A DNA stretch of 64,000 nucleotides from the NCBI RefSeq assembly GCF_964204865.1, contig NC_135263.1, positions 4,094,501 through 4,158,500 on the forward strand. The letters are read 5' to 3'. The notes under the pieces were generated by a model. It saw only the letters and a list, made by a program, of their open reading frames with translations. It was not told where the DNA came from and searched no databases. The translations under genes and the position numbers were made by a program. Positions 12,022-23,055 of this stretch are shown one piece after another (position 1 is the first letter of the stretch; the number at the start of each line of letters is the position of its first letter). This stretch comes from Styela clava (taxonomy: Eukaryota > Chordata > Ascidiacea > Stolidobranchia > Styelidae).

Positions 12022-14418
12022 ATGGACGAACCAATAACTCCTGACAATACAAGAGTTGTCAGAATAATGGATGATTTCCACCAGTTCGTAAGATCAGCAG
12101 ATCAACAACGTAGAGGAATTCCTTTTAATATGATTACTGAGGGGGAGACACATTCACACGGAAAACGATCATTTTCATCATCTTCTGAGGCTTTAAATCG
12201 AGCGAAATTTGCGGAAATGGAGAGTCGTCATGTCTCGGATGAACGAGCACATAAAATTGCCCGACTCGATCTCGAAAGTCGCAATGAAAAGCTGATTTCT
12301 GAAAACAGACTTTTAAAAGAAAAATGCGATGGGTTGCAACTCAAAGTCAAGCAAGTTACAATGCAAGCGATTACCGCACAAGACAAGTTTCAAGAATTAC
12401 GGAATTCGCGCATGAGAGATAAAGAAAGTCTGGAAGAAATGCTTCTAGAATTGCAAAAAGATAAGGAAGCTTCGGAACGAGATTTACAACTAAACGTTGA
12501 CCATTTACGGAATTCTAACGATGAGCTAAAACAGCGTAACACTCATTTATCCATGCAGAATAATGCTTTGCGAGAAAAATTAGAAGAAACTGCTGCTCTG
12601 TTGAACCATAAAACAAGCAGGGTTCAAAAATTGACTGAAGATTTAAAAGAATCTGGGAACAATGAACCGAAGTTACGAGAATATCAACTGAAAATACAGG
12701 ATCTCGAGTTGAGACTCTCACGATCCAGTGAAGCGGAACAAATGGCGAAAATATTGAAAGACGATCTTGAACGCTTAAGAATACTTGAAATTGAAGTCGT
12801 TAAATTAAGAGGAAGGAATGAAATTTATAAAGAAAACGAGACAAATGTACTTCTCATGAAAGAAAAATTATTATCTGCTGAAACAAAACTATCTCACAAT
12901 GAAAAACTCATCGAAAAAGCAGCTCTAACTGAGCTCGAAAATAAAGATCTAATTGCACAATTAAATGAAGCAAAAAAGAAAGAAATTTTACCTGTAACGG
13001 ATTTACTTGCTGAGGTGAAGAAATTGCAACAAAAAGAAGCTGTGGCAGCATGCGATAAAGGACAAATACATGCAGAATTGCTAACATGTCGAATAAAATG
13101 TGAAGGAATGCAGAACAATATTTCAAATCTAGAAAAAACTATCGAGGAAAAAAATGAAGCGAATCGCACAAAAGATACACAAATAAGACTTCTTCAGAAA
13201 CGAGCGTTGCTTCTCACTGGTGAGCGAAACAGCTTACGTTCAATTTTACAATCGTATGATTCTGAGTTATCAACAACCGCACACACCGATCAACTTATTT
13301 TACGAGCACAAAATGCTGAGACTGCGAATCAAAAAGTTCACACTCGACTTGTTGATGTGGAAAAAGAAGCACTGAACAACGCTACACTTGCTTCTCATTT
13401 AAAAGTTACGATAAAAGAAATGGAGAACAATATAAAGCAATTAGAACGGAAATTAGAAGAAGGCAGTGGTTCAAAAGCAGGTGAAAAAGAAATGGAAAAT
13501 TTGCGTCAAAAAGTCGAAGATTTAGAGAAAGAGCGTTCTCGTTTACAAAAAGAAAAAGAACATTTAGAATTATGGGCAGAACAAAATAAAATGCGAGGGG
13601 ATTATGATCCATCAAAAGTGAAAGTATTCCATCTTAAGATGAATCCAGCTGATATGGCACATAAACAGAGTGCATTAGAAGTTTCAAAATTGAGAGCAAA
13701 ATGTCTAAAACTTGAAGAGAAGATTCACAAACTGGAGTCGAATCAGGACGTAACAACGACGAATATTGATGTGACGCAAGGAAAAGATTTTCAAGAAAAG
13801 TTGGCGGCTTCTGAATTGAAGAATCAAAGACTGAAAGAAGTTTTTAGTAAAAGAATTTTTGAATTTCGACAAGCTTGCTATACATTGACTGGTAAGTTTA
13901 TTCTTGTCTTTTAATCTTCTGTGAGGCAATGAGTCCTGCAGACAGACCCGACTTTTAGTTAGGGTCTGCCTGAGTGTTTGGAGCATTTTATCTTACTATG
14001 TTGGTGTCGCTAGTTGAAGGTGCTTTGCGATTCGTAAGCATCGACGAATTTAGTCTCTGTAATTTTTGATGGAATGCGTTGATATTCTGCGACACAATCA
14101 ATAAATCTTGCGACACATTAGTGCTCAGCGGTCCCCACATATTTCAAAATGAATGTCTTATGCAATATTCTTTTTTTAGGCTTCAGAATTGATTCTACTG
14201 CTGACAATCAGTACAAGTTGGTATCAATGTACGCAGAAAATGAAGAAGATCATCTCTTGTTCAAGTCTGATTCTTCGGGGGTGATGCATCTCTTGGAAAC
14301 AAACTTTTCAACATCATTGGACAATTTAATCAAGCTACATTTACACCATCAGAATAGCATTCCTATGTTTCTGAGTAGTATTACTGCAGACTTATTCAGC
14401 CAACAGACTATGGTCTAA
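12022..14418 (+). CDS. MAD1L1: mitotic spindle assembly checkpoint protein MAD1, two coding exons
   Basis: MAD1 is the long coiled-coil protein that binds MAD2 at unattached kinetochores and starts the spindle checkpoint. The exons are 12022-13891 and 14180-14418; the intron (13892-14179) has a GTAAGT donor and a TTTTTTTAG acceptor in phase 1. The product is 702 residues (human about 718). The ATG at 12022 is chosen because an in-frame TAA at 12004 precedes it. Residues ~60-520 are Glu/Lys/Leu-rich heptads. The block KRALLLTGERNSLRSILQSY matches the family. The MAD2-interaction motif is visible as KVFHLKMNP (residues 534-542). The RLK motif used for BUB1 binding is at 603-605. The C-terminal globular domain spans the splice junction (CYTLTG/FRID) and ends LFSQQTMV. 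Confidence 0.96.
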
Positions 14419-14954
14419 TAATCATATTACGGAAAAATGTATTTGGTATTTTATGAGTCTGCTTAATTTATATTATGAAAGAACCTTCTATCAACAACAT
14501 TTTAGACAAGATTTGTCATGTGCGTGAAAGCCTAGCACAGAGGTTTTTAAACTTTAACGATCTGTGACCTTAAACTTATTAAACACTGCAGCTTGAAAAC
14601 TTGGGTCCCTGCTCTTCTATAACAATATCTGGCTGTGCTTTTATGTGTTTCCAACAAACTCAATCTAACAAACAAAAGTCAAAGAACAAATGCATCAATC
14701 GAAGTCATTTTACTTAAAATGAATGTAGTCATTTTGAATGGTACCAACTTAAAGTGAATGCCTTTGCTTGTTGCCCTCAAAGAACCACTCAAGGGCCCAT
14801 TTTGAGAAATCCTGGCCAGTGTTTGGAGTGTTGTATTGCAGATTCAAACCCAAGACCACCAACTCATCTGGAATACAATAAATGTGTGCGCAATGTCAAA
14901 CCAGGAACATTCCAGTCCAGTCTAGAAAATAGCATCACCTTGCACATGAGTGGC

Positions 14955-15120
14955 GGTACTCCTGTAGTCTGTGTTTGCAGTAGGCAATAATTTTATTCCG
15001 ATTTTTTTAATTTTAGTTCTATTACGAGGTTAGAGACTGTCTGTGTTAGCCAAGTGAATATACCCTCTGCGTGTTGGCTTTCTTCTCTTTACACAACTAG
15101 ATGTAAAGTAGGCGAAATAA
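14955..15120 (+). mobile_element. GTACTCC-family MITE, degraded copy
   Basis: GGTACTCCTGTAGTCTGTG is followed by a body shared with other copies (AATTTTATTCCGATTTT, TTAGTTCTATTACGAG, GACTGTCTGTGTTAGCCAAG, GATGTAAAGTAGGCGAA). The right terminal repeat is not clear. Confidence 0.55.
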
Positions 15121-15207
15121 ATGCTTGCACCAATAATTGTTAGAACATGAAAATGCCGTAAAAAATTCAATGTTAACAAATTAAACATGAAGGGTATATT
15201 CTTTATT

Positions 15208-15440
15208 TATTACTTACCGATTTTAATCGGTATGTATGTTGATAAGTATTTGTCTGTCTGTCAGATGCACGCGATATCTCACAAAAGCGAGATTGGATCT
15301 GCTGCAGATTTTGCATGTGCATTTAACCAGACTCCAAATTTTTTGCCTATTCCATGAATTAATCTGGCTCCTGGTTGGCAAAAACTTTGATTCCAGGTCC
15401 ATTATTATCCCCTCTGAAACCATCAGCATTCCCAGGTTCT
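15208..15440 (+). repeat. dispersed repeat with palindromic CGATTTTAATCG start
   Basis: It starts with the palindrome TTACCGATTTTAATCGGTA, then GTATGTTGATAAGTATTTG, GATGCACGCGATATCTCAC and TTTTGCATGTGCATT. The same order is present at 35518-35720, and inverted at about 50160-50400, so this is a three-copy dispersed family in the window. Class not assigned. Confidence 0.6.
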
Positions 15441-15442
15441 TT

Positions 15443-15530
15443 ATGTGCACCGAGATGGCGCACAACCTGAACATTGTATGTGTACCAGGTTAGGGTGCGC
15501 CATCTTCGGTGCACATACTTCTGAAGCGCC
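15443..15530. repeat. small palindromic MITE (foldback)
   Basis: GTGCACCGAGATGGCGCA at the left is matched by TGCGCCATCTTCGGTGCAC at the right around a short centre containing AACCTGAACATTGTATGTG and CAGGTTAGGG. The outer end CTTCTGAAGCGCCC is the terminal motif of the GTACTCC group. Confidence 0.55.
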
Positions 15531-16549
15531 CTTCATTGTTGCACGAAATAGAGTAGTTTAAATTTTTGTTTGCAATAGTTTTGTAAAATTCATTGCCTAA
15601 GATTTGTATATGCATTGAAAATTTTGTGACCATGACCATTACCAAAAATTAGTTGCTGATTTTTGTAGGTTCAGTTTGTAGTCTTGAAAACATCACCTAA
15701 AGGCCTGCCAAGGCTCATATTTGGCCATAACATAACTGCAAATGCCTTTTGTTTGACATCCATTTTTCACAAAAAGGTCGGAGGTCAGGCCTTAACTAGA
15801 TAATTACTACCGATAAATGCTCTGTCCCTACTTATTGTACTGCTTGAACTGTCAAATGTTGGCAATTTTTGGAATGATTTATTTACAATGTTGAATGAAA
15901 TTACTCCCAATATATTTAATAAACAGCCATTAAAATTTAAACAACTCATTATATTTGATTATATTTGGCAATAATGCTTTTTTCAGATCTGATACTTTTA
16001 CTGCTGTCAGTCAATTATACGGTATATCTGTGTCTATTAGTTTTATTAAAAACTTTGAATTGAAATGTGTTGTTGACTATATTTGCTGGTGCTACACTTG
16101 TGTTTGGGGTTTCATGCTGATGCAGCAGAATAGGGTCGCCCATTTCATGAAATGGTGACCTATCTGCAAACGTTTTGTTAAATGAAAGGCCGTAATTTTT
16201 CTTGCCATCAGTTTTCAAATCAGAATTTATCATAGTGGAAATACTACAAGTGAACATGAAGTTATATAGATTGCTAGAGATGGCCAAGACCATATAATCA
16301 ACTATTCTGAATATGTACAATATAGTGTGTCCATAAGTCTTAAAATTGTAGAGGAGAAATATCTCACCTCCTGAAGTATGCGCACCAAGATGCGCACAAC
16401 CTGAACTCAGATCTTGGTGCGCATAATATATTGTTTTGGCAGTCACAGATGTATTGAATGAAGAAAAAATACCAAAACCAATTAAAAAACAACAAACCTG
16501 GTTAGGATATATTAAGATCTGACTTCATAACAAAATTGAAACTATAAAG

Positions 16550-16847
16550 CAGGGGTGGGCAACATACGGCCCCCGGGCTGCGACGAGATTTTTACCGGCC
16601 CGCTGACTGTACATCAGTACATTATGATATTACATTATTACACTTTTGGTACATTATGATAAATTCATTATGTGTTTTTTGGTCTCTATTTTTTTTTACT
16701 TTAAACGCGATTTATAACTTTTTTTCTTGCATTAGCGAATAAATATGGGATTTAAGATATTGAATACTATTCATGTTATAATCCGGCCCACCGAGGACTT
16801 CATTTTCCCACATCCGGCCCGCCGACTAGAGAAGTTGCCCACCCCTG
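16550..16847. mobile_element. hAT MITE, 298 bp
   Basis: It begins CAGGGGTGGGCAACATACGG and ends GAAGTTGCCCACCCCTG, a classic hAT terminal repeat, with CGGCCC-rich sub-terminal sequence at both sides. The flanks CTATAAAG (16542-16549 and 16848-16855) are identical. No coding capacity. Confidence 0.92.
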
Positions 16848-17243
16848 CTATAAAGGGACTTTATGGACACCAAGTATATCATAAAATTAGACCGATGATT
16901 AACAAAGAATGCATAGTCAACTATAATCAACAAGATAGAATTTGGAAATCGGGGAAGTGTGGTAAGCAACCATTTGGTTGGTTGCCTGCTATTACACTTT
17001 CCAGAACTTGAATGAAGGTTCACATAAGATAGGTTACTGTTCCCTCCACTGGCTGCATTCCGATATTGAAAGAAATTTAACTGGAAGCCGAGTGAGACTG
17101 TGTAGCTCTCATTACAACTTAAATTTCTAGCTCAGGGTAAAATTCAAGTCGATTAAAACCTTATCTATAAGTAACTTTGCACTCCTCAAGCTCATGTATT
17201 TTCATTCGAAAAATATGATTATGCACAACTCTTGTGTTAAGAC

Positions 17244-17575
17244 TAGGGCTGGGCATTTTCAAATACCTTGTGATTTCAGAATCGAATCGAATATTTTTTT
17301 CGAATCGAATCTCGAATACTTGGGAATATATAATTGTAAGCGACTTTTTTACTGTACTGAGAATACATCTCTCAGATAGATTACTGAGCGTACGCACACA
17401 ATAAGAAACACGTAACTCACTACAGAAAATAGTCATATGTCAAAATTGCGTTGAAAAAATATGGCTTCTATGAAAAAAATTGGGGTAATTCACCTTGACC
17501 ATTGGCGAAAAGAAAAAAACAAGATGGCGGCGATTCGAAATTTGGCTCTGAACCGGTTCGAAATTCCCAGCCCTG
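17244..17575. mobile_element. hAT MITE with CGAATCGAAT sub-terminal repeats
   Basis: The left end is TAGGGCTGGGCATTTTC and the right end GAAATTCCCAGCCCTG. TTAAGAC occurs directly on both sides (17237-17243 and 17576-17582). The left sub-terminal zone contains repeated CGAATCGAAT. Confidence 0.75.
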
Positions 17576-18253
17576 TTAAGACCATGGCCATCCAGTATTT
17601 GCGGAGGCTGGAGCCAAAGATTCTTGACTCATTCAAGTAAAAAGACTTGTACTCTTGATTACCTGCGACTCTACTTGGTTATCCAGGGGAATTGAGGGTT
17701 AGAACCTCCCTTTTGAAATGTAAAGAAAGCATTTCTCTGTATCATAACATTTTTCCTAGCTTGAAATGCTTCTTAAATCTTCAAGGCTCGGACCTGCTAG
17801 CTATTGAGCTCCTGCTCCCACCCAACACTGCCGCCATCCCTCTAACTCAATTAATAGAAACACAAATCTGCTTTCACAAGCCTTTATTTCGACGACTATT
17901 GAAATATAAACAACTATGCAAAAAATAATAATAAGATGACTCTCAGAAAAATGAAGAATGGCAACAACATCCTTCTCAAAAAGACAAGAAAATAAAAGTT
18001 CTACTTCTTACAGTTATCCAATGCCATCCCACTATACATAGAAAAGCTAGTAGTCGCGCCTTGATTATTTTTTGATACAACGCTTACACATTTTGCTCCA
18101 AAGAGAATCGTGAAAATCGGCCACGGCCACTTTTTAAAGAATTGTACATTATAGAGATGATTTGAACCTGAGTTGTCAGTTAACGGTTGAAATAAATCGT
18201 AACCGTTAACCATCTAAAATCGGTTAACCATTCCCAGCCCTAATAATACAGAC

Positions 18254-18629
18254 CAGGGGTTTCTCAAACTGGGGCCTTGGCCCCCCCTAGGGCAGGGGTT
18301 ATGGAGCATGGTTGACTATTCTTTATGAAGCCCTACAGTAAATTTGCTCCACCAGTTCAACACGTATCAATAAAGACAAACATGTCAATGAAGTAGTGTC
18401 GAAATGTGGCAACAAGGTGAAATATGGCATTTTCTATTGCAATATATAATGTCATATTAGAATTAATGCTGCCGTTGTCAAATTTTATTAATGTCGTTAT
18501 TACTTCTTTGGACAGTTACACAATTAGCCAAGTCAGTATTTTATGAAGTAAACAAATAGCTCACGGAGCCCCTGGGTTGTCTCGCGAAAATGAAGCCGAT
18601 CGTGAAGCACTTTGAAAACCAATGCCCTG
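18254..18629. mobile_element. hAT-like element, degraded
   Basis: The left end CAGGGGTTTCTCAAACTGGG pairs with the right end CTTTGAAAACCAATGCCCTG. The 8-bp flanks do not match convincingly, so the insertion is old or the ends are wrongly placed. Confidence 0.5.
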
Positions 18630-19507
18630 GAAACCACTCTTCCACAATGACTACTTTAAAAGGTAATTGACTGGTATTTGTTCAGTTCATTTTTGTTTGT
18701 TTTTTTAAATAGAAGAGCACAAGTTGTGAACTATTTCAGAGAAGAGTCACGAATCGTGAGAGTTTGAGAGAACCACTGTCAGAGTTCAAAAGTTGGCCAC
18801 ATGAAAAAAAAACACGAAATTAATGCATGGAAACATTCAGAACAACAAACCAAAAAAATATTAAGATAATTCATCATGATATTTTGAAATAATAGGCTGA
18901 ATCATAATAATTTATTGAATGTATTTCAAGCTAATGAACTGCTGTTTCAAACTTTCATGATAATCCTAATTTGATCAATTGTCACAATAGTTTAGTGGTC
19001 TCATTAGGTATGAAAATTCTAGATATCGATACAAAGCACGCATCTAACTATGCAAATGTACATATAAACCAATGAGAACCTGGAAGGCCATCGTACGTAT
19101 ATTGTTATTCTTAAGGCTTAAATGCAAAAGAAATTTAAGCTTCCACAGTGCAGAAAAGGTTGCCAAACCCCTGATCGAGAACTCAATTTTTATCAGATTT
19201 TTTTTTATGTTAAATATTTCACTTAATAATCCTCGATACTTGAAAAACGGGTCATGATCTGTATCAAAATTATTTCAAGACAAAATAATACATCTTAAAA
19301 TAGTTATTTCTCAGAACAATTCATTAAATATGCATATGGCGGTTTGTTATCTCAATGGTGTTACACAACAGCAACGTCATAATCCGGTCTTTGGTTACAG
19401 AATAGCTAGAATTTTGAGTTATGTAAGAAATAATTCAGGGGTTCAAGGTTCAGCTAGGAACCAGAAGATGCTCATAAGTTTTTGCTGAAGAGAGGCAACG
19501 GATAATG

Positions 19508-19722
19508 GGTACTCCCGTAGTATGTGTACCAGGTTAGGATTAGGCCATAATTTTATTTTGATTCTTCTTATTTTAGTTTTTTTTACAAGTTTGGAAACTG
19601 TCTGTCTGTACTAGCCAAATGAATATACCCCCTGCCCATAGGCTTCCGTCCCTTTACACAACTTAATGTAAAGTATGCGAACAAAATTAGTTACCTCCAT
19701 ATTGGTACACACACTTCTGGAG
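19508..19722 (+). mobile_element. GTACTCC-family MITE, near full length
   Basis: The left end GGTACTCCCGTAGTATGTG and the right end GTACACACACTTCTGGAGCG are inverted repeats of each other. The ~215-bp body has the shared blocks CCAGGTTAGG, CCATAATTTTATT, TGAATATACCCCCTGCCCAT and TTTACACAACTTAATGTAAAG. The flanks GGATAAT and GGCTAAT may be a target duplication, but its exact length is unclear. Confidence 0.65.
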
Positions 19723-20036
19723 CGTCGGCTAATGAGCACATGCTATCATAATACTAATCGCTCACCAGTAAGCGATTGTGCCCACAGTGAAGATGCAAGA
19801 AGTTGTTTGCAATATCGTTAGGTTATTATACTGAAGTTCCACCTAACTTAATATTTATATAAAATCCTAAAATATCAATCATTGTGTACAAAGAAAAAAA
19901 TGGATAGGCTTTAAGATAAAATTAAATTCTAATTTTAGGAGACAATTTTATACTTCCACTCTAATCAAGGCTCAGTGCGAGCTTCAACTAATATGTAGGG
20001 AGCTGCGATATTCGGAAAGTTCGATACTGTCTACCT

Positions 20037-20354
20037 CAGGGTTCACCAAACTGGGGTCCGCGGACCAGTGGGGGTTCGTGATCACTGCATTGGGGGTCCG
20101 CAATTATATGAGAAGAGTCTGATCGATTGATCTTCAATGAATAATTTCAATCTAAAAGCCATTGCACCTTTTTATTTCATAGTTGCGGACAAATATCCAT
20201 TACTGTAAGAAAAGGCAATTAAAATTTCACAGCCTTTTGCAACGACCTGGATGTGCAAGGCAACATTTTAAGCTCTTAACAATATGATGACATAATACAG
20301 GTAGAGCTTTGGGGGTCCCAGGGGCCCGTTGGCCCAAAAAAATGAGAAACCCTG
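20037..20354. mobile_element. hAT MITE, 318 bp
   Basis: It starts CAGGGTTCACCAAACTGGGG and ends AATGAGAAACCCTG. The 8-bp flanks GTCTACCT (20029-20036) and GTCTGCCC (20355-20362) agree at six positions, the differences being transitions. Confidence 0.7.
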
Positions 20355-20362
20355 GTCTGCCC

Positions 20363-21893
20363 TATTAATTGAACCTAGGGCCAGGTGGTGGTCATGGGTC
20401 TTACTATGGTTGAAATAGTAATCAATTCATCTCACTCAAAAAACTGAGCTTCACACAGCTTATATAGTCGACAAAATAGGCACTTTTGTCAAGTAAACGC
20501 CCTGAAGAAAAATAATAAAAAAACTGAATGGATGGATATTTTACAACATACAATTAAACATTAAAGACAGAGAATCAGTACCAGAGATAAAAATATCTGA
20601 ATACCTTGATGTTTTAGAATTCATTTAATGTATTTTAACTGTGACTAACTGCAAAACCAGTTCGGAAAAAAACAGAGAGCAATAAACATCTTTTTCCCTG
20701 AATAAGCTGAGAGCACGGAGTAAGAAAGTCCACTGTAATATGATGTTATACTAAATAGAATCAGATTCGGAAACATTCGGTTCGAAAATAAAATATTCGA
20801 AACTTACATCTCTAGTTATAGTACTTTCTAACGAATAAGTATGTGTTCGCTCCTGTTATGTCTGTCTGGAGTAAAGATATACAATTGTGCCGCAAGAAGA
20901 AAAAAATGACAGATATAAACAAAATCTGAGACAAAAATAAGAAAAATATTTAAATCAGTAAATTTCACAACACATAAGAAAATAATACACTCTACCATTC
21001 ATATAATAAATTCAAATAGGAACATTTTGAATTTGAATAAAATGATTTTCATAAAATGAGAAAGCAATTTCAGGCTTACTAATGTAAGGGGTAAGTAACC
21101 CTATTAATGAAAGGAAAGCGTTCAAAAATAAAAAATTTGGGATCGAAATCATGTTACTAAAAGTAGAATTAGAATCCAAATTTCACACTTCTTAGGAACT
21201 GAAATTGAAACTTTCGAATGACGATATTTAGTTTTTCCAATTGTAACAGAATAAGATTGGCCAACGGTTATACAGTTGAAATTTAATTATGCAGGAGTTA
21301 AATAAAATTTTCATGAATTCCACAACCAATTATCCAGTGAAAATATACCGTGTGATGCCGACTATGAGACATAATTAATATGACATGCTTGTAGTTTCAG
21401 AGGGGAAAATTTAGCTCTAAAACACCATAGATTATACCAAAATAATGAAATGCCAAATTCTATAAAACAACAAAATCTCCCTTCGAAAATTAGTAATTTT
21501 AACCATTCTATATAGTGTTCTATTCAATGTTCTGCAGAGCAAAACGAAAAAAGCAAAATTTGAAACTACAGCTCAGTTCAGAGAAAGAGTTCAATACAGA
21601 ATAAATTTAAAGAAAAAAGCATAAAATCTGAAAGATGTGATTGTCCCAATGTTCTGGCGGTAAACAAAATGTAGATTGAAGAAAAAACCCAAACCAATAC
21701 ATTAATGAATACATTCTTGAAAATAAATGTCGATCGCAAATAATGAATTGTTAGACCTATATATTTCAAACAGGGTGATATTATTGAACAGAGACATTTG
21801 CACAAATCTATTTATATCGGTTGAAAAAATTACAGAAGAGAGAAGAAAACATTGTTTTGATCAGGTCTGTGGAGTTGGGAAATATCCACAAAG
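20363..21893. other. AT-rich intergenic sequence
   Basis: No gene and no well-bounded repeat was recognised. A short GATTCGGAAACATTCGGTTCG stretch near 20763 may be a hAT relic. Confidence 0.45.
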
Positions 21894-21901
21894 TATTAAA
21901 C

Positions 21902-22257
21902 CAGGGGTGTGTGCAACCTCAAATACAAAAGGACCATATTCAAAATACTATGTGAAACCGTGGACCGCACCTTTATTTTACATAGGCGTTCTAGTAGTTG
22001 CAGGCACAAAAATTTTGTTTATTGATCTATGACATGTGTTGTTCATTTCGCACAAGCTAGTTATCAGGGCATTGTGACATCATAGGCATAGATAATAAGT
22101 TTGACTCAAGTATAGGCTTCGCAATGCAAAGGGATTGGAATTACTCAAATATACATGATCAAACTAAATTAAAAACTCGTTTCCAAGGCTGCACACCATT
22201 CAAAATTTAGCACTTATTCGGTGGATGTACAATTTTGTTGCTGGTTGCACACCCCTG
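21902..22257. mobile_element. hAT MITE (CAGGGGTGTG family), 356 bp
   Basis: The left end CAGGGGTGTGTGCAACC and right end GGTTGCACACCCCTG are near-perfect inverted repeats. The flanks TATTAAAC (21894-21901) and TACTAGAC (22258-22265) agree at six of eight. Related copies: 37130-37397 and a 5' fragment at about 61178-61330. Confidence 0.8.
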
Positions 22258-22265
22258 TACTAGAC

Positions 22266-23055
22266 TACTAGTTTAAAAATTTTGATTCTGGCTTCAACTT
22301 CTAGAAAAACTAATTTTATTAATGAATAGCTTCAATAGACTGTTAGGAATATTTAGAGAAATCAACACTCTCTGAGTTTGAGCATGAAGTTTCAAATTAT
22401 TTTATCACTATTGGAAGTCAGCAATTTAGACTGAGGTTTTAAAACTATGGACAAATATATCGGCTTCGATTCCAGTGACAACATGCCACTGTTTATACAT
22501 TCTTAGTTTTAATCGGCAATATTGAAATTACTACCCATTTGGGGTTTTACAACCACAGAAGAAAATCTTGTATTTTACTTTCAAATATTCAATTTGTTTG
22601 GCCAATCTCAGCTCAAGCATAATGAGTAAAGTAATCATCAAGATATATATGGTGCTACACTGTTACCAGATAATAAATTGAAGTACAGAGACACCCCAGA
22701 CAAAAAAAAACCATAAATTTCATAAGGTCTTCGATAAAAAGGGGGTGAGAGAAGGGGGAATACCCTGTATGGTGCTTTTTAAACATTTACCTCCCTTAAA
22801 ATAAAGTCAATATCAAGTTGTCAACCGATTTTTACTCAAGACTTGTTTCAAGCAGACTTGCAGGAAGTAGGTCACAAAACTGAATAACAGTGCATTACTC
22901 TGAATAATTTGATTAATTTCTTTAACACAGTAGGATAAAACACGGTTTATATCAGCTATTCTATTACCGTTTAACAATATCATCCCTTTTCAGTCTTTGC
23001 CAAGAAAATAGAATGTCTTGGACAACAGCAAATCGTAACAATTCTTTTATGTTGT
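22266..23055. other. SIAH 3' flank, nothing else seen
   Basis: AT-rich sequence downstream of the minus-strand SIAH stop codon. It should contain the SIAH 3' UTR. No canonical AATAAA was found close to the stop on that strand. Confidence 0.4.

Larger units (their letters stand above)
14419..16549. other. intergenic with scattered small repeats
   Basis: No gene is recognised. It holds a degraded GTACTCC-type MITE (14955-15120), a dispersed repeat beginning TTACCGATTTTAATCGGTA (from 15208), and two small palindromic members of the GTACTCC group (15443-15530 and about 16366-16435). Confidence 0.5.
17583..20028. other. intergenic, transposon remnants only
   Basis: It includes the right end of another hAT relic (GGTTAACCATTCCCAGCCCTA near 18240), a hAT-like element at 18254-18629 and a full GTACTCC-family MITE at 19508-19722. 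The reading frames in this stretch have no recognisable product. Confidence 0.5.

Noticed and set aside
16015-16446. 143-residue minus-strand frame
   Set aside because: No domain, splice context or codon pattern; it overlaps a palindromic MITE.
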